A stretch of 64,000 nt of DNA from Nonlabens sp. YIK11 (GTDB lineage: Bacteria > Bacteroidota > Bacteroidia > Flavobacteriales > Flavobacteriaceae). The DNA lies in NCBI RefSeq assembly GCF_001413925.1, contig NZ_LBMJ01000001.1:1-64000 (forward strand), given 5' to 3'. The notes under the pieces were generated by a model. The model worked only from the letters and a program-made list of their open reading frames with translations, searched no databases and was not told the DNA's origin. A program made the translations under genes and the position numbers. Positions within the stretch are counted from its first letter, which is position 1. Every line of letters starts with the position of its first letter. Shown here one piece after another: positions 45,044-54,173 of this stretch.

Positions 45044-47118
45044 TACTGTAGTAAGTCGATAGCGCCAGCCTCATAAGTATTTATGAAGTCTACGCCACGC
45101 TGCTCGCAAGTCACTTTCCACCTTTCCACAAAATTGCGGTAATTAGACCCGTCTGAAATGATCAACTTAGGTTCTAACGTAGTGATCACCTTATCCAGAT
45201 TTATTTTAGGAGAATTGGAAATCAGTAAAATGGGTTCGCGGCTTTCTGTTTTTGTATGGGCTGTCGATTCATCAATGATGACTAGCGGTATTTCTTGATA
45301 TTTAATCATTGCTGGCAGAGAATCCACCACTAGCTGAGTGTCTCTAAAAGTCTGGATTTGTTTCAATCGGGTCAAGCTGTTCTCGCGTCTTTCTTTATCC
45401 ATGCTAGGGAAATAAACCAATAATTGCGAATGCTGTGAATTGGAAATCGCCACAGCACTGCCTCGGGACTGATGCAGTACCATAAAGCTATTTTCGCTCT
45501 TGTAATCAAAAATCGCATCAAGGCCTACCAAGCAAATCAGCGCTATGAGAGCGACATGTAATCCGTAGTTGGCTCTTTGAATTTTAAAGCGCTCTCGCCT
45601 ACTACGTCGCAATACTGGCGACACGAACAAAACCATCGATAGAATCAGAACGTAAATCAGAATCAATTGATCCAGCCTTAAGTAGAGGTCTTTCAAGACA
45701 AAACCTTTGAAACTGCTGATATAACTTACAAACGATATAATGCTTTCAAAAATCAAATTGAGCAGATCACCCAAATAGGTTACTGGACCACCCAATTGTA
45801 AAAGCGCGATATAGCTTAATGACAATGCCAGGATAAGCGGTAATACAAAAAGCAACACAAGATTACCAACCAAAAAGGCCAACGGCAACTGATGAAAATA
45901 ATACACGCTCAACGGTGCGACGCCTATTTGTGCGGCAAGAGTCACGGCAAAGATCTGGACCATCTTATTAGGCAACCAATACTTTATCCTAGGAAAAAGC
46001 CTCATGAATAATGGCTGAAGCAAAACAATAGCCAGTACTGCCGTATAACTCAACTGAAAGCCTACTTGAAACAACAACCGTGGATCATATATCAATAAAC
46101 AAAATGCCGAGATGGTCAAGCTATGGAACACAGACCTATTTCGTTTAATGTTCATCCCAATGGCTACAAAAGAAAACATCGTGACGGCTCTCAAGATAGA
46201 AGGCGACATTCCAGTCAACAAGGCAAAACACCACAGCAGAACAAGAATAACGATGGTTTGAATCCAGATGCCATAAGGCCATCTTTTTAACCACTTGAGA
46301 CAAAATTGCAGGATCAACAACAATATTCCCACATGCAAACCGCTCAAAGCTAGAATATGAATCACTCCAGCATCTCTAAAGTTTTGGGTGATGGTGGGAT
46401 CGACATTTTGTCGCTGCCCTAAAACTAGTGCTTCGACTAAAGAACGTGAATCACGGGACAGGTTTGAATTCTCAAGCTCTTGAAGTAATTTATTGCGATA
46501 ACGCACATACCATGGCAGTGACGACGCTCTAAAATCTATGCTTAAGATTCTAGGTTTGTCAACATAGATTTGCCCATAAACATCAATGCCTTCCAAATAT
46601 TCCATGTAGTTAAAATCGCCAGGATTGCGACCATTGCTGGCATCGTTGATATCATCATAAACCAGCAAAGTGTGTCCTGCCTTGAATGCAACACTATCAG
46701 ATCTTTTGAAAAGCACTAAGACTTTACCATTTGTAGGCTGGTCATTAATGCGTTGGACCATTGCGTAAAATCTGTGGTTATAGGAATTGGAACTTAATTG
46801 CTCCAGCAATTGGATTTCAACCATTGCGTCCTCGCCTTTCTTTACAAGGTACGTGTAATGTTCATCTGATTTGATGCTGGATTTAAGTGATAGCATCAAG
46901 CCACCTAATCCAGTAAAAAACAAGAGCACAAAACCAGTAAATAGTAATTTGCTAAAACTTGAAAAAGCTTTAATAAAATAAGCCAGCAAGCAAATCGTGA
47001 AACATATAGCACTTGCAACAGACCAAAAATCAAAAGACAAATGGAGAAAATACTGGACCAGAATCCCCAGAATAAGGAATGCTGTGAGCCTGTAAAACGG
47101 ATAGTCCATCAATTTCAT
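45040..47118 (-). CDS. comEC: ComEC/Rec2-type DNA uptake membrane protein
   Basis: 692 residues. The N-terminal DUF4131 helices and OB-like domain (about 1-215; NGRNPGDFNYMEYLEG) precede the Competence domain. In that domain, ALSGLHVGILLLIL and GMSPSILRAVTMF are the typical membrane motifs (about 250-500). The C-terminal region is short and lacks the HxHxDH metal motif of the beta-lactamase-like domain found in Bacillus ComEC. It is expected to carry single-stranded DNA across the inner membrane. Start 12 bp after the NlpC/P60 gene. Confidence 0.9.
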   Translation of the reverse strand: MKLMDYPFYRLTAFLILGILVQYFLHLSFDFWSVASAICFTICLLAYFIKAFSSFSKLLFTGFVLLFFTGLGGLMLSLKSSIKSDEHYTYLVKKGEDAMVEIQLLEQLSSNSYNHRFYAMVQRINDQPTNGKVLVLFKRSDSVAFKAGHTLLVYDDINDASNGRNPGDFNYMEYLEGIDVYGQIYVDKPRILSIDFRASSLPWYVRYRNKLLQELENSNLSRDSRSLVEALVLGQRQNVDPTITQNFRDAGVIHILALSGLHVGILLLILQFCLKWLKRWPYGIWIQTIVILVLLWCFALLTGMSPSILRAVTMFSFVAIGMNIKRNRSVFHSLTISAFCLLIYDPRLLFQVGFQLSYTAVLAIVLLQPLFMRLFPRIKYWLPNKMVQIFAVTLAAQIGVAPLSVYYFHQLPLAFLVGNLVLLFVLPLILALSLSYIALLQLGGPVTYLGDLLNLIFESIISFVSYISSFKGFVLKDLYLRLDQLILIYVLILSMVLFVSPVLRRSRRERFKIQRANYGLHVALIALICLVGLDAIFDYKSENSFMVLHQSRGSAVAISNSQHSQLLVYFPSMDKERRENSLTRLKQIQTFRDTQLVVDSLPAMIKYQEIPLVIIDESTAHTKTESREPILLISNSPKINLDKVITTLEPKLIISDGSNYRNFVERWKVTCEQRGVDFINTYEAGAIDLLQY

Positions 47119-47130
47119 GGACTAATTTAA

Positions 47131-47802
47131 TTAAAATAATCGGCCGCTGCTCAGGTACTTACCTAGCCAGTAAGGTTCATTTAAGGATGAAATGGTTACG
47201 CCTTGGGAAACCGTGGCGTGGATAAATCGTATTTCGGCTGGAGTGACTTCGGTCACGAGAGCAACGTGATTGATCTTCTTGCGATCTCTACCTGTAGCAA
47301 AAAACATTAGGTCGCCTTTTTGGATTTCTTTGATGTCGATAGGCTGTGTCGCCTGGAACAAACTCATACTGGTGCGTGGCACCTGCTCTCCTGCCTTGTC
47401 AAAAGAAACGTTGATCAAACCGCTGCAGTCCATCCCTTTATTTGTAGAACCGCCATATCGATAACGCGTCCCTTGATACTCCATGGCATACTGGATGGCA
47501 GAATCAATGGTGGTGAGCGATTCTGTGGACTCTGCGATTTCCTCTTCGGTTATTTCTGACTCGATCTCGTCATTAGTCGTCTCCTTTCTTCTTGATCGTG
47601 TGGGAACGACATTGGTGTTTTGGGTAGTGCGGTCTTGTGAGCTTAATTCTCGAGCTTCCGCTTTTGTGGTGATTACTTGTGGCTTCTGGCTACCACAGGA
47701 AACCAAGGCTGCTGTGAAGACCAAGAGAAACGCTATTCTCAAAAATAGAGACGTAGCGGTTGAATGAGTTCGCTTTCGCGAAAGCGAAATTCTATTTACC
47801 AT
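47131..47802 (-). CDS. NlpC/P60 (C40) peptidoglycan hydrolase, lipoprotein
   Basis: 223 residues from the ATG at 47802. The lipobox is TAALVSC (Cys about 36), preceded by a basic n-region (SLSRKRTHS) that is encoded by a palindrome copy. The C40 domain has catalytic Cys in NKGMDCSGLINVSFD, His in KKINHVALVTEV and a third polar residue near FIHATV. It cuts peptide stems of murein. It overlaps the lpxB 3' end by 11 bp. The frame is open to 47862, but that part lies wholly on lpxB. Confidence 0.88.
   Translation of the reverse strand: MVNRISLSRKRTHSTATSLFLRIAFLLVFTAALVSCGSQKPQVITTKAEARELSSQDRTTQNTNVVPTRSRRKETTNDEIESEITEEEIAESTESLTTIDSAIQYAMEYQGTRYRYGGSTNKGMDCSGLINVSFDKAGEQVPRTSMSLFQATQPIDIKEIQKGDLMFFATGRDRKKINHVALVTEVTPAEIRFIHATVSQGVTISSLNEPYWLGKYLSSGRLF
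47771..47786. repeat. CGCTTTCGCGAAAGCG palindrome, copy 12
   Basis: Perfect copy, 20-bp form at 47769-47788, at codons 6-11 of the C40 peptidase gene, read as SLSRKR. Confidence 0.97.
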
Positions 47803-48919
47803 CTTCAATATGAATAGCTTTATAAATAAGACCTGCTGTGGTTTCACTGGCGCCAACACCACCCAGTTTTTTCTCTAGCTGGTAGTAATCGGCAAAAATG
47901 CGGTTGCGATGTGTCGGATCCAAGATGTGATCCAACTCTCGATGCAGGTCTGCAGGCTTGAATTCCTTTTGAATCAACTCTGTCACAACGGGTTGATCCA
48001 TAATGAGGTTCACGAGCGAGATGTAATCCAGCTTGATAATGCGTTTTGCAATCTGGTAGGAAATCATGCTGCCTTTATAGCAAACCACCTGCGGAACCTT
48101 GAAAAGCGCTGTCTCCAGAGTTGCGGTTCCAGAAGTAACCAGCGCGGCATGAGAAAGGCTCAACAAGTCGTAAGTCCTGTTCATGATTAGCTTGACGTCG
48201 TACTTTTTGAGGAAACTGGTGTAAAATTGAGCTTCTTGTCCTGGCGCACCGGCGATCACAAATTGATAATCTTCAAATCGATCTACCATGCGTAGCATGA
48301 CGCTCAACATATTCTTGATTTCTTGCTTTCGGCTGCCTGGTAACAAAGCAATAATAGGACGATCGTCCATTCCATGTTCCTTAAAAAAAACCTCGTGATC
48401 TACCTGTTTTCTCTCATGAATCGCATCGATAAGTGGATGACCTACAAAATGAACAGGGAATTGATGCTTTTGCTCATAAAAGTACTTTTCAAATGGTAGG
48501 ATGACATACATCTCATCTACATCACGCTTTATGGCCTTGATGCGACTTTCCTTCCACGCCCATATCTGTGGTGAGATATAATAATGGTTGCGGTAATCCT
48601 TCAATCGCGCCCATTTCATGATTCTAAAGTTGAATCCTGGGTAATCGATGTAAATGATCACATCTGGCGCAAATTCTTCAATATCCTTTTTGCACTCGTT
48701 GATATTACGCAAAATCGTCCTGAGATTTCCCAACACCTCTACAAATCCCATGAAGGCAAGATCCCTATAATGTCTGACGAGTGTCCCGCCAACTTGTTCC
48801 ATCAAGTCGCCACCCCAAAATCTAAAAGTGGCATCGGGATCGGTTTTCTGTAACTCCTTCATAAGGAGTGATCCATGAAGGTCGCCGCTGGCCTCGCCTG
48901 CAATGAGATAGTATTTCAT
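47792..48919 (-). CDS. lpxB: Lipid-A-disaccharide synthase LpxB
   Basis: 375 residues. GEASGDLHGSLLM opens the protein, followed by the family blocks DVIIYIDYPGFNFRIMKWA, YYISPQIWAWKESR, FVGHPLIDAI, ALLPGSRKQEI and VTSGTATLETAL. It joins UDP-diacylglucosamine and lipid X to give the lipid A disaccharide at the inner-membrane surface. It lies in the run surE, small membrane protein, lpxB, C40 hydrolase, comEC with gaps of 3 bp or overlaps. Confidence 0.95.
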   Translation of the reverse strand: MKYYLIAGEASGDLHGSLLMKELQKTDPDATFRFWGGDLMEQVGGTLVRHYRDLAFMGFVEVLGNLRTILRNINECKKDIEEFAPDVIIYIDYPGFNFRIMKWARLKDYRNHYYISPQIWAWKESRIKAIKRDVDEMYVILPFEKYFYEQKHQFPVHFVGHPLIDAIHERKQVDHEVFFKEHGMDDRPIIALLPGSRKQEIKNMLSVMLRMVDRFEDYQFVIAGAPGQEAQFYTSFLKKYDVKLIMNRTYDLLSLSHAALVTSGTATLETALFKVPQVVCYKGSMISYQIAKRIIKLDYISLVNLIMDQPVVTELIQKEFKPADLHRELDHILDPTHRNRIFADYYQLEKKLGGVGASETTAGLIYKAIHIEDGK

Positions 48920-48922
48920 GGA

Positions 48923-49222
48923 TTAAAATTCAAAGTATAAAACAACAAATGCGGCAAGTATGGTAGCCATGATAACGCCACGAGCTTCATAAGGTTGCAC
49001 TGGCTTGCGAAATTTTCCAATTCTTCCTGTAAGGAAAAAGAAGAATAAAAGTACATTCAAAAGAGCGCCCAAACCAATGAGTGAGCCCATAAAACCTTGC
49101 TCGATTCCTTTTTCAACTACATATTCAAACTGCTTGTCACTAAAAAAATATACATAAAGAAATGTACCTGTAGCGTTTGCTAACAGTCCTAGAATAAATC
49201 CTTTAAGAATCTTAATTCTCAA
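48923..49222 (-). CDS. Small three-helix membrane protein of the surE-lpxB cluster
   Basis: 99 residues with hydrophobic helices at about 8-26, 46-65 and 82-98, and a basic loop GRIGKFRKPVQ between the last two. Its start overlaps surE by 11 bp, and its stop is 3 bp before lpxB. I do not recognise a characterised family; the position between surE and lpxB is what I would expect in this class. Confidence 0.7.
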   Translation of the reverse strand: MRIKILKGFILGLLANATGTFLYVYFFSDKQFEYVVEKGIEQGFMGSLIGLGALLNVLLFFFFLTGRIGKFRKPVQPYEARGVIMATILAAFVVLYFEF

Positions 49223-49994
49223 ATTCCCAAGTGTTTAATTCCTTGATGTAATGGTGCGCCGTTAGGTCAAATTGAGTAGGTACGATAGAAATATAATTGT
49301 GTTCCAGTGCCCATTCATCAGTATCTTCTCCTTTATCATCGTTGACAAATTTACCGGTCAACCAGTAGTAATCTTTACCATAGGGATTGGTTCTTTTGTC
49401 AAACTCCTCTTCCCAGTAGGCATTAGCCTGTCGGCATATCTTCACTCCTTTTAATTCTTCGGCAGTGGCTTTGGGAATATTGACGTTTAGAATGACGCCT
49501 TTGGACATTCCGTTTTCCAAAACTTGTTTAATAATGTTTTCAACAAAGGGACGAGCTGGTTCAAAATCTGCATCTGCGTCATAATCACAAAGTGAGAATC
49601 CAATGGCAGGAATACCTTCAATGCCGGCTTCCATTGCAGCACTCATGGTACCGCTGTAAATCACGTTGATCGCACTATTGCTGCCGTGATTGATACCACT
49701 CACACATAAATCAGGCTTTCTTTCTAAAATTTCATGACTGGCCATCTTGACACAATCGACCGGTGTACCACTGGTCGTATATTCCTTGTGGTCATAATCA
49801 TGCATCTTGAACTCCTTAACATAAAGCGTGTCGTTGATCGTGATCGCATGTCCCATGGCGCTTTGCGGCTTATCTGGAGCGACTACAACCACATCTCCTA
49901 ACTTGTTTGCAATGTCTACCAGTGTCCTGATTCCCTTTGCGGTAATACCATCATCATTGGTTACCAGTATCAATGGTCTTTTTTTATCTTTCAT
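49212..49994 (-). CDS. surE: 5'/3'-nucleotidase SurE
   Basis: 260 residues from the ATG at 49994. The N-terminal metal site LILVTNDDGITAKGI, SGTPVDCVKMASHEIL, and the block SGINHGSNSAINVIYSGTMSAAMEA define SurE phosphatases, which dephosphorylate nucleoside monophosphates. An in-frame start at 50036 would add 14 residues, but relatives begin just before KKRPLILVTNDDG. It is divergent from prc with a 111-bp gap. Confidence 0.94.
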   Translation of the reverse strand: MKDKKRPLILVTNDDGITAKGIRTLVDIANKLGDVVVVAPDKPQSAMGHAITINDTLYVKEFKMHDYDHKEYTTSGTPVDCVKMASHEILERKPDLCVSGINHGSNSAINVIYSGTMSAAMEAGIEGIPAIGFSLCDYDADADFEPARPFVENIIKQVLENGMSKGVILNVNIPKATAEELKGVKICRQANAYWEEEFDKRTNPYGKDYYWLTGKFVNDDKGEDTDEWALEHNYISIVPTQFDLTAHHYIKELNTWEFEN

Positions 49995-50105
49995 AGCTTC
50001 TTTAAGGTGGTTAAAATTAAGTAAATTAGCCGTCATCTGTCCGTTTTGCTACCTACTTTCAACAATTGCAGTGTGGCACGATTTTTACATCTGAAGAAAG
50101 AGAAA

Positions 50106-52271
50106 ATGAACAAACTTATGAGTTTCCTAAAAAATAATATTGCTATAGGTATTATCACGCTTATGGTAGCTACTGCAAGCTGCAGTTTTATAAATAATGA
50201 TATTGATCCAGGAGATAAGGAAAAGGAAGAACTTCTTATAGAATTGATCAATCACGTGTTGCGCCGCAACCACTATCAGCCCGCAGATCTCACCGATCAA
50301 TTCTCGCAGGATGTCTTCAAAAATTTTGTTTACGAACTCGATCCCGCCAAACGTTATTTCCTAGCGAGCGATTATGAGGACTTCAAGACATTTGAATTTT
50401 TAATAGACGACCAGATACGCGATGGACGTGTGGACTTGTTCAACATTGTTTATGAACGTTTACTTAAAAGAGAAAAAGAATCTGAACAAATATTCAAGGA
50501 AGTCATTGACAAACCTTTTGACTTTACCGTAGAAGAAAGCATAGATGCCGATTTTGAGAAAATGCCTTATGCGAAAAACCGCAAGGAACTCAAAGATCAC
50601 TGGAGGAAACTGTTAAAGCGTTCTACGATTGTGATTTTCAACGACAAGATTGAAACCCAAGAAGAAAAAATCAAAAATGGCGAGTTGTCACTAGACAAAA
50701 AGAAATCCCTAGCCGAGTTAGAAAATGAGGCTCGCATGGAAGTCAAAAAATCCATGGAAGAAAATTTTGATTTGAATGACGATGTGGAGCGATTGGATTA
50801 TTTCTCTTTGTTCTTGAACAACATCACGACTCACTTTGATCCACATACCAATTATTTTGCACCGCAATCCAAGGATAGATTTGATACTTCCATAAGCGGT
50901 ACTTTAGAAGGAATTGGTGCCAGACTTCAAAAGAAGATGGATAACATTGAAATTTTGGAAATCATTTCTGGTGGACCGGCATGGACGAGTGGTAAGCTAG
51001 AAAAAGGTGATCAAATCTTAAGAGTAGCTCAAGAAAAAGATACGGTTGCCACAAGTATTGTAGGAATGCGCATTAGTGATGCTGTTGACTTGATCAAAGG
51101 ACCTAAAGGAACTAAAGTTACTCTTACCCTGAAAAAAGTCGACGGTAGTATTAAAGATGTGACTCTAGTAAGAGACGTGGTTCTTATTGAAGAAACATTT
51201 GCAAAAACTGCCTTGATACAAGATGACTCGATCAACTATGGTATCATCAACTTGCCTAAATTCTATTTTAGTACAGAAAATAGTGAGGCTAGAGCATCAG
51301 GTGACGATGTGGCAAAAGAAATCGTCAAACTTAAGCAAGAAGGCATGGAAGGACTCATCATTGATTTGAGAAATAACGGTGGTGGATCTTTGAGAGAAGT
51401 AATAGAGATGGCTGGACTTTTCATTCCAGATGGTCCAGTAGTCCAAGTTGGCTTAAAAAATAACCGCACTCAAACTTTAAATGACGATGATAATGGTGCT
51501 GTATTATGGAATGGTCCATTAGTGATTCTAGTCAACGAATTAAGTGCCAGCGCTTCAGAAATTCTAGCAGCGGCATTACAGGATTACGATCGCGCGATTG
51601 TAATAGGTAGCAAGCAAACCTTTGGTAAAGGAACTGTTCAAAATTTTGATGATTTGAATCGTTACGTACAAACTTCAGAATTTGGTGACCTAGGTGCCCT
51701 AAAGTTAACTACCCAGAAGTTCTATAGAATCAATGGTGGTAGTACGCAGTTGGAAGGTGTCAAAAGTGATGTAGTAGCTCCAGATCGTTACAGTTATATA
51801 GAAATAGGTGAACGTGATGAGGATTATCCATTGCCTTATGATGAGATTGCCCCAGCGAAATACAAAAAATTCAAGGGTTACCTCAATCTTGCAGAAAGCA
51901 TCGCGGCTTCCCAAAAACGAATCGACAACAATGAATATTTTCAATTGATTGATAAAAACGCAAAATGGTTGGCAGACCAGCGTGATGAAAATGAAATTCC
52001 ATTGAGCATCAAATCCTATCAGGAGCGTTTGAAAAAATTGGAAGATGAAACGGATCAATTCAACAAATTAGATGAGTATAAAAATTCGCTAACGGTCAAT
52101 TCCCTAAAGGATGAAAAATTATTGATCGAGAAAGACTCTAGCCTTGCAAACAAACGTAAGAGATGGCACGAGACCATCAATCAGGATATGTACATTGAAG
52201 AAGCCGTAAATGTCTTGAAAGATTTAAAGACCAATACCATCAAGGACAACGGCATGACCATCAAAAATTAA
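50106..52271 (+). CDS. prc: Carboxy-terminal processing protease (S41, Tsp/Prc)
   Basis: 721 residues from the ATG at 50106. Lipobox MVATASC (Cys about 26). An N-terminal helical domain (KRYFLASDYEDF) leads to a PDZ domain (about 245-330; GIGARLQKKMDNIEILEII) and the S41 catalytic region. In that region LSASASEILAAALQDYDRA carries the Ser and SKQTFGKGTVQ the Lys. A DUF3340-like C-terminal domain ends the protein. It degrades or trims periplasmic proteins. It is followed after 2 bp by a permease gene. Confidence 0.93.
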   Translation: MNKLMSFLKNNIAIGIITLMVATASCSFINNDIDPGDKEKEELLIELINHVLRRNHYQPADLTDQFSQDVFKNFVYELDPAKRYFLASDYEDFKTFEFLIDDQIRDGRVDLFNIVYERLLKREKESEQIFKEVIDKPFDFTVEESIDADFEKMPYAKNRKELKDHWRKLLKRSTIVIFNDKIETQEEKIKNGELSLDKKKSLAELENEARMEVKKSMEENFDLNDDVERLDYFSLFLNNITTHFDPHTNYFAPQSKDRFDTSISGTLEGIGARLQKKMDNIEILEIISGGPAWTSGKLEKGDQILRVAQEKDTVATSIVGMRISDAVDLIKGPKGTKVTLTLKKVDGSIKDVTLVRDVVLIEETFAKTALIQDDSINYGIINLPKFYFSTENSEARASGDDVAKEIVKLKQEGMEGLIIDLRNNGGGSLREVIEMAGLFIPDGPVVQVGLKNNRTQTLNDDDNGAVLWNGPLVILVNELSASASEILAAALQDYDRAIVIGSKQTFGKGTVQNFDDLNRYVQTSEFGDLGALKLTTQKFYRINGGSTQLEGVKSDVVAPDRYSYIEIGERDEDYPLPYDEIAPAKYKKFKGYLNLAESIAASQKRIDNNEYFQLIDKNAKWLADQRDENEIPLSIKSYQERLKKLEDETDQFNKLDEYKNSLTVNSLKDEKLLIEKDSSLANKRKRWHETINQDMYIEEAVNVLKDLKTNTIKDNGMTIKN

Positions 52272-52273
52272 TA

Positions 52274-53377
52274 ATGGCGGTAAGCAATTCAGTAGCATTT
52301 AAAACGCTCCAGAAACTAAGAAGTAGTTTCTGGGGCGTTTTGAGTTTATCCATTATTTTGGTGTTCATTGCGATAGCATTGTTTGCATACGTTATCGCAC
52401 CAGATAGCAGTAGGTATGCTAACCAGATGCACATTTCCATCCACTCGCAGCCACCTGGTTTTACCGCAGACTTTATACAATTACCAGCACAAAACCAGTC
52501 CACTTCCCTAACGGACTTCTGGAATGGCCATGACGCCAGCACTACTGAAATACCATACGAGGCCATAGAAAGAAAACCAGATGGTATTTATTATCGACCC
52601 TATGATGTAGATGGCCAGCAACAACCCTTTCAAAAGCTGGAATCTCCAGTTGCAAAAGAGACGTCGTTATCTCGCTTTCGCGAAAGCTACACTACCCAAA
52701 AAACTTTTATACTAGGAACAGACAAGTATGGTAGAGACCTGCTTAGTCGCATGATTATTGGTGCACGAGTAAGCATTAGTATTGGGTTTGTGGCTGTGCT
52801 TATTTCCTTATTGATCGGAATCCCGTTGGGAGCGATTGCTGGATTTTACGGTGGTAAAGTAGACGCCGCCATCATGTGGATCATTAATGTTACTTGGTCC
52901 ATTCCAACCTTGTTGATGGTCATCGCTATCAGTATTGCGCTGGGCAAAGGATTTCTTACCGTGTTTATTGCCGTAGGCTTGACCATGTGGGTAGAAATCG
53001 CTCGTGTAGTGCGAGGACAAATGATTGTTGCCAAAGAATATCAATACGTCACTGCAGCAAGAGCTCTAGGATTTAACGATTTGCGCATCATTACCAGGCA
53101 TATCCTGCCTAATATTTTAGCGCCAGTGATTGTCATCAGTGCAGCAAATTTTGCTGCCGCCATCTTGATAGAAGCTGGACTTAGCTTTTTGGGATTGGGT
53201 GCGCAGCCGCCTATACCTTCTTGGGGTAGCATGATCAAGGACCATTATCAATACATCATACTCGACAAAGCCTATCTAGCGATCGTTCCTGGCGTTGCCA
53301 TTATGGTTTTAGTCATGGCGTTTATGCTATTGGGCAATTCTCTAAGAGATGCGCTGGATGTGAAATCTACCTCATGA
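52274..53377 (+). CDS. Peptide-type ABC transporter permease (DppC/OppC-like) with a large insert
   Basis: 367 residues, longer than the usual 280-300. After the first helix (about 22-44) there is an extra segment of roughly 90 residues (about 55-145), then the standard core. The core runs FILGTDKYGRDLLSRMIIGA, further helices, the EAA loop ARALGFNDLRIITRHILPN and LSFLGLGAQPPIPSWG. It forms an import channel for oligopeptides with an unseen partner permease and ATPases. The palindrome variant at 52673 lies in the insert. Confidence 0.88.
   Translation: MAVSNSVAFKTLQKLRSSFWGVLSLSIILVFIAIALFAYVIAPDSSRYANQMHISIHSQPPGFTADFIQLPAQNQSTSLTDFWNGHDASTTEIPYEAIERKPDGIYYRPYDVDGQQQPFQKLESPVAKETSLSRFRESYTTQKTFILGTDKYGRDLLSRMIIGARVSISIGFVAVLISLLIGIPLGAIAGFYGGKVDAAIMWIINVTWSIPTLLMVIAISIALGKGFLTVFIAVGLTMWVEIARVVRGQMIVAKEYQYVTAARALGFNDLRIITRHILPNILAPVIVISAANFAAAILIEAGLSFLGLGAQPPIPSWGSMIKDHYQYIILDKAYLAIVPGVAIMVLVMAFMLLGNSLRDALDVKSTS
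52673..52688. repeat. CGCTTTCGCGAAAGCG palindrome, copy 13 (one end mismatch)
   Basis: Reads CGCTTTCGCGAAAGCT. It lies in the insert of the permease, read as RFRES. Confidence 0.93.
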
Positions 53378-54171
53378 AGAAAGTCGTTTATACCATAATT
53401 GCCATTGGGATTTTGGTCGCCTTGTTTTTTGTACAACGCTATCAGAACACGAGCATTTCCAATGAGAATATCGAGAATGCTTCACGAAACAATACAGATC
53501 TATCTCGCGCCGATTTCCTTCCTGTTTCCAACAACCAGATCGTACACCATAAGTCTTATAGTTTGTCCTATAATGAGCAACACGAACAAGCCGAATGGAC
53601 CGTCCATGTTCTAAGACCCAGCGATATTAAAGACGTAGACTATGAAAGACCCTATTTTGAGATAGATGATATGGTCAGCACTGGTGCGGCAAGCTGGCGC
53701 AACTACAAAAATAGTGGTTATGATCGCGGCCATTTAGTTCCTGCTGGCGACAGGCGTGGATCCTATGAAGATTATGAGGAAACGTTTTTAACGAGCAATA
53801 TAAGCCCGCAACGTCATGATTTCAATTCTGGAATATGGAATAGGTTGGAGCAAAAAGTGAGGTATTATGCCCAACGTAATGATGCTATTTATGTAGTCAC
53901 TGGATCCATTTTGGAAGATGGCCTGGAAAGTATAGGATCAGAAAATGTGAGCGTACCTGAGCAGTTTTACAAGATCATTTACAAGCAACAAAATGGCAAA
54001 CCATCCATGCTGGCTTTCTTGGTGCCGCATCAAGAGACCTCACGATCCATCTATGATTTTGTGGTGCCAGTAGATTCCATTGAGCAAATCACGGGAACCG
54101 ATTTCTTTGCACAATTACCTGATGCCATAGAAAATGAGCTGGAGAAAAGCACAGACCGGTCGGGTTGGTAG
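53374..54171 (+). CDS. DNA/RNA non-specific endonuclease (NUC1 family)
   Basis: 265 residues. An N-terminal hydrophobic segment (about 5-20) acts as signal or anchor. The beta-beta-alpha-Me nuclease site is YDRGHLVPAGDRRGS (DRGH), with the metal Asn in FLTSNISPQRHDFNSGIWNR. It degrades nucleic acids outside the cytoplasm. It overlaps the permease by 4 bp (ATGA) and ends 2 bp from convergent rodA. Confidence 0.9.
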   Translation: MKKVVYTIIAIGILVALFFVQRYQNTSISNENIENASRNNTDLSRADFLPVSNNQIVHHKSYSLSYNEQHEQAEWTVHVLRPSDIKDVDYERPYFEIDDMVSTGAASWRNYKNSGYDRGHLVPAGDRRGSYEDYEETFLTSNISPQRHDFNSGIWNRLEQKVRYYAQRNDAIYVVTGSILEDGLESIGSENVSVPEQFYKIIYKQQNGKPSMLAFLVPHQETSRSIYDFVVPVDSIEQITGTDFFAQLPDAIENELEKSTDRSGW

Positions 54172-54173
54172 TA

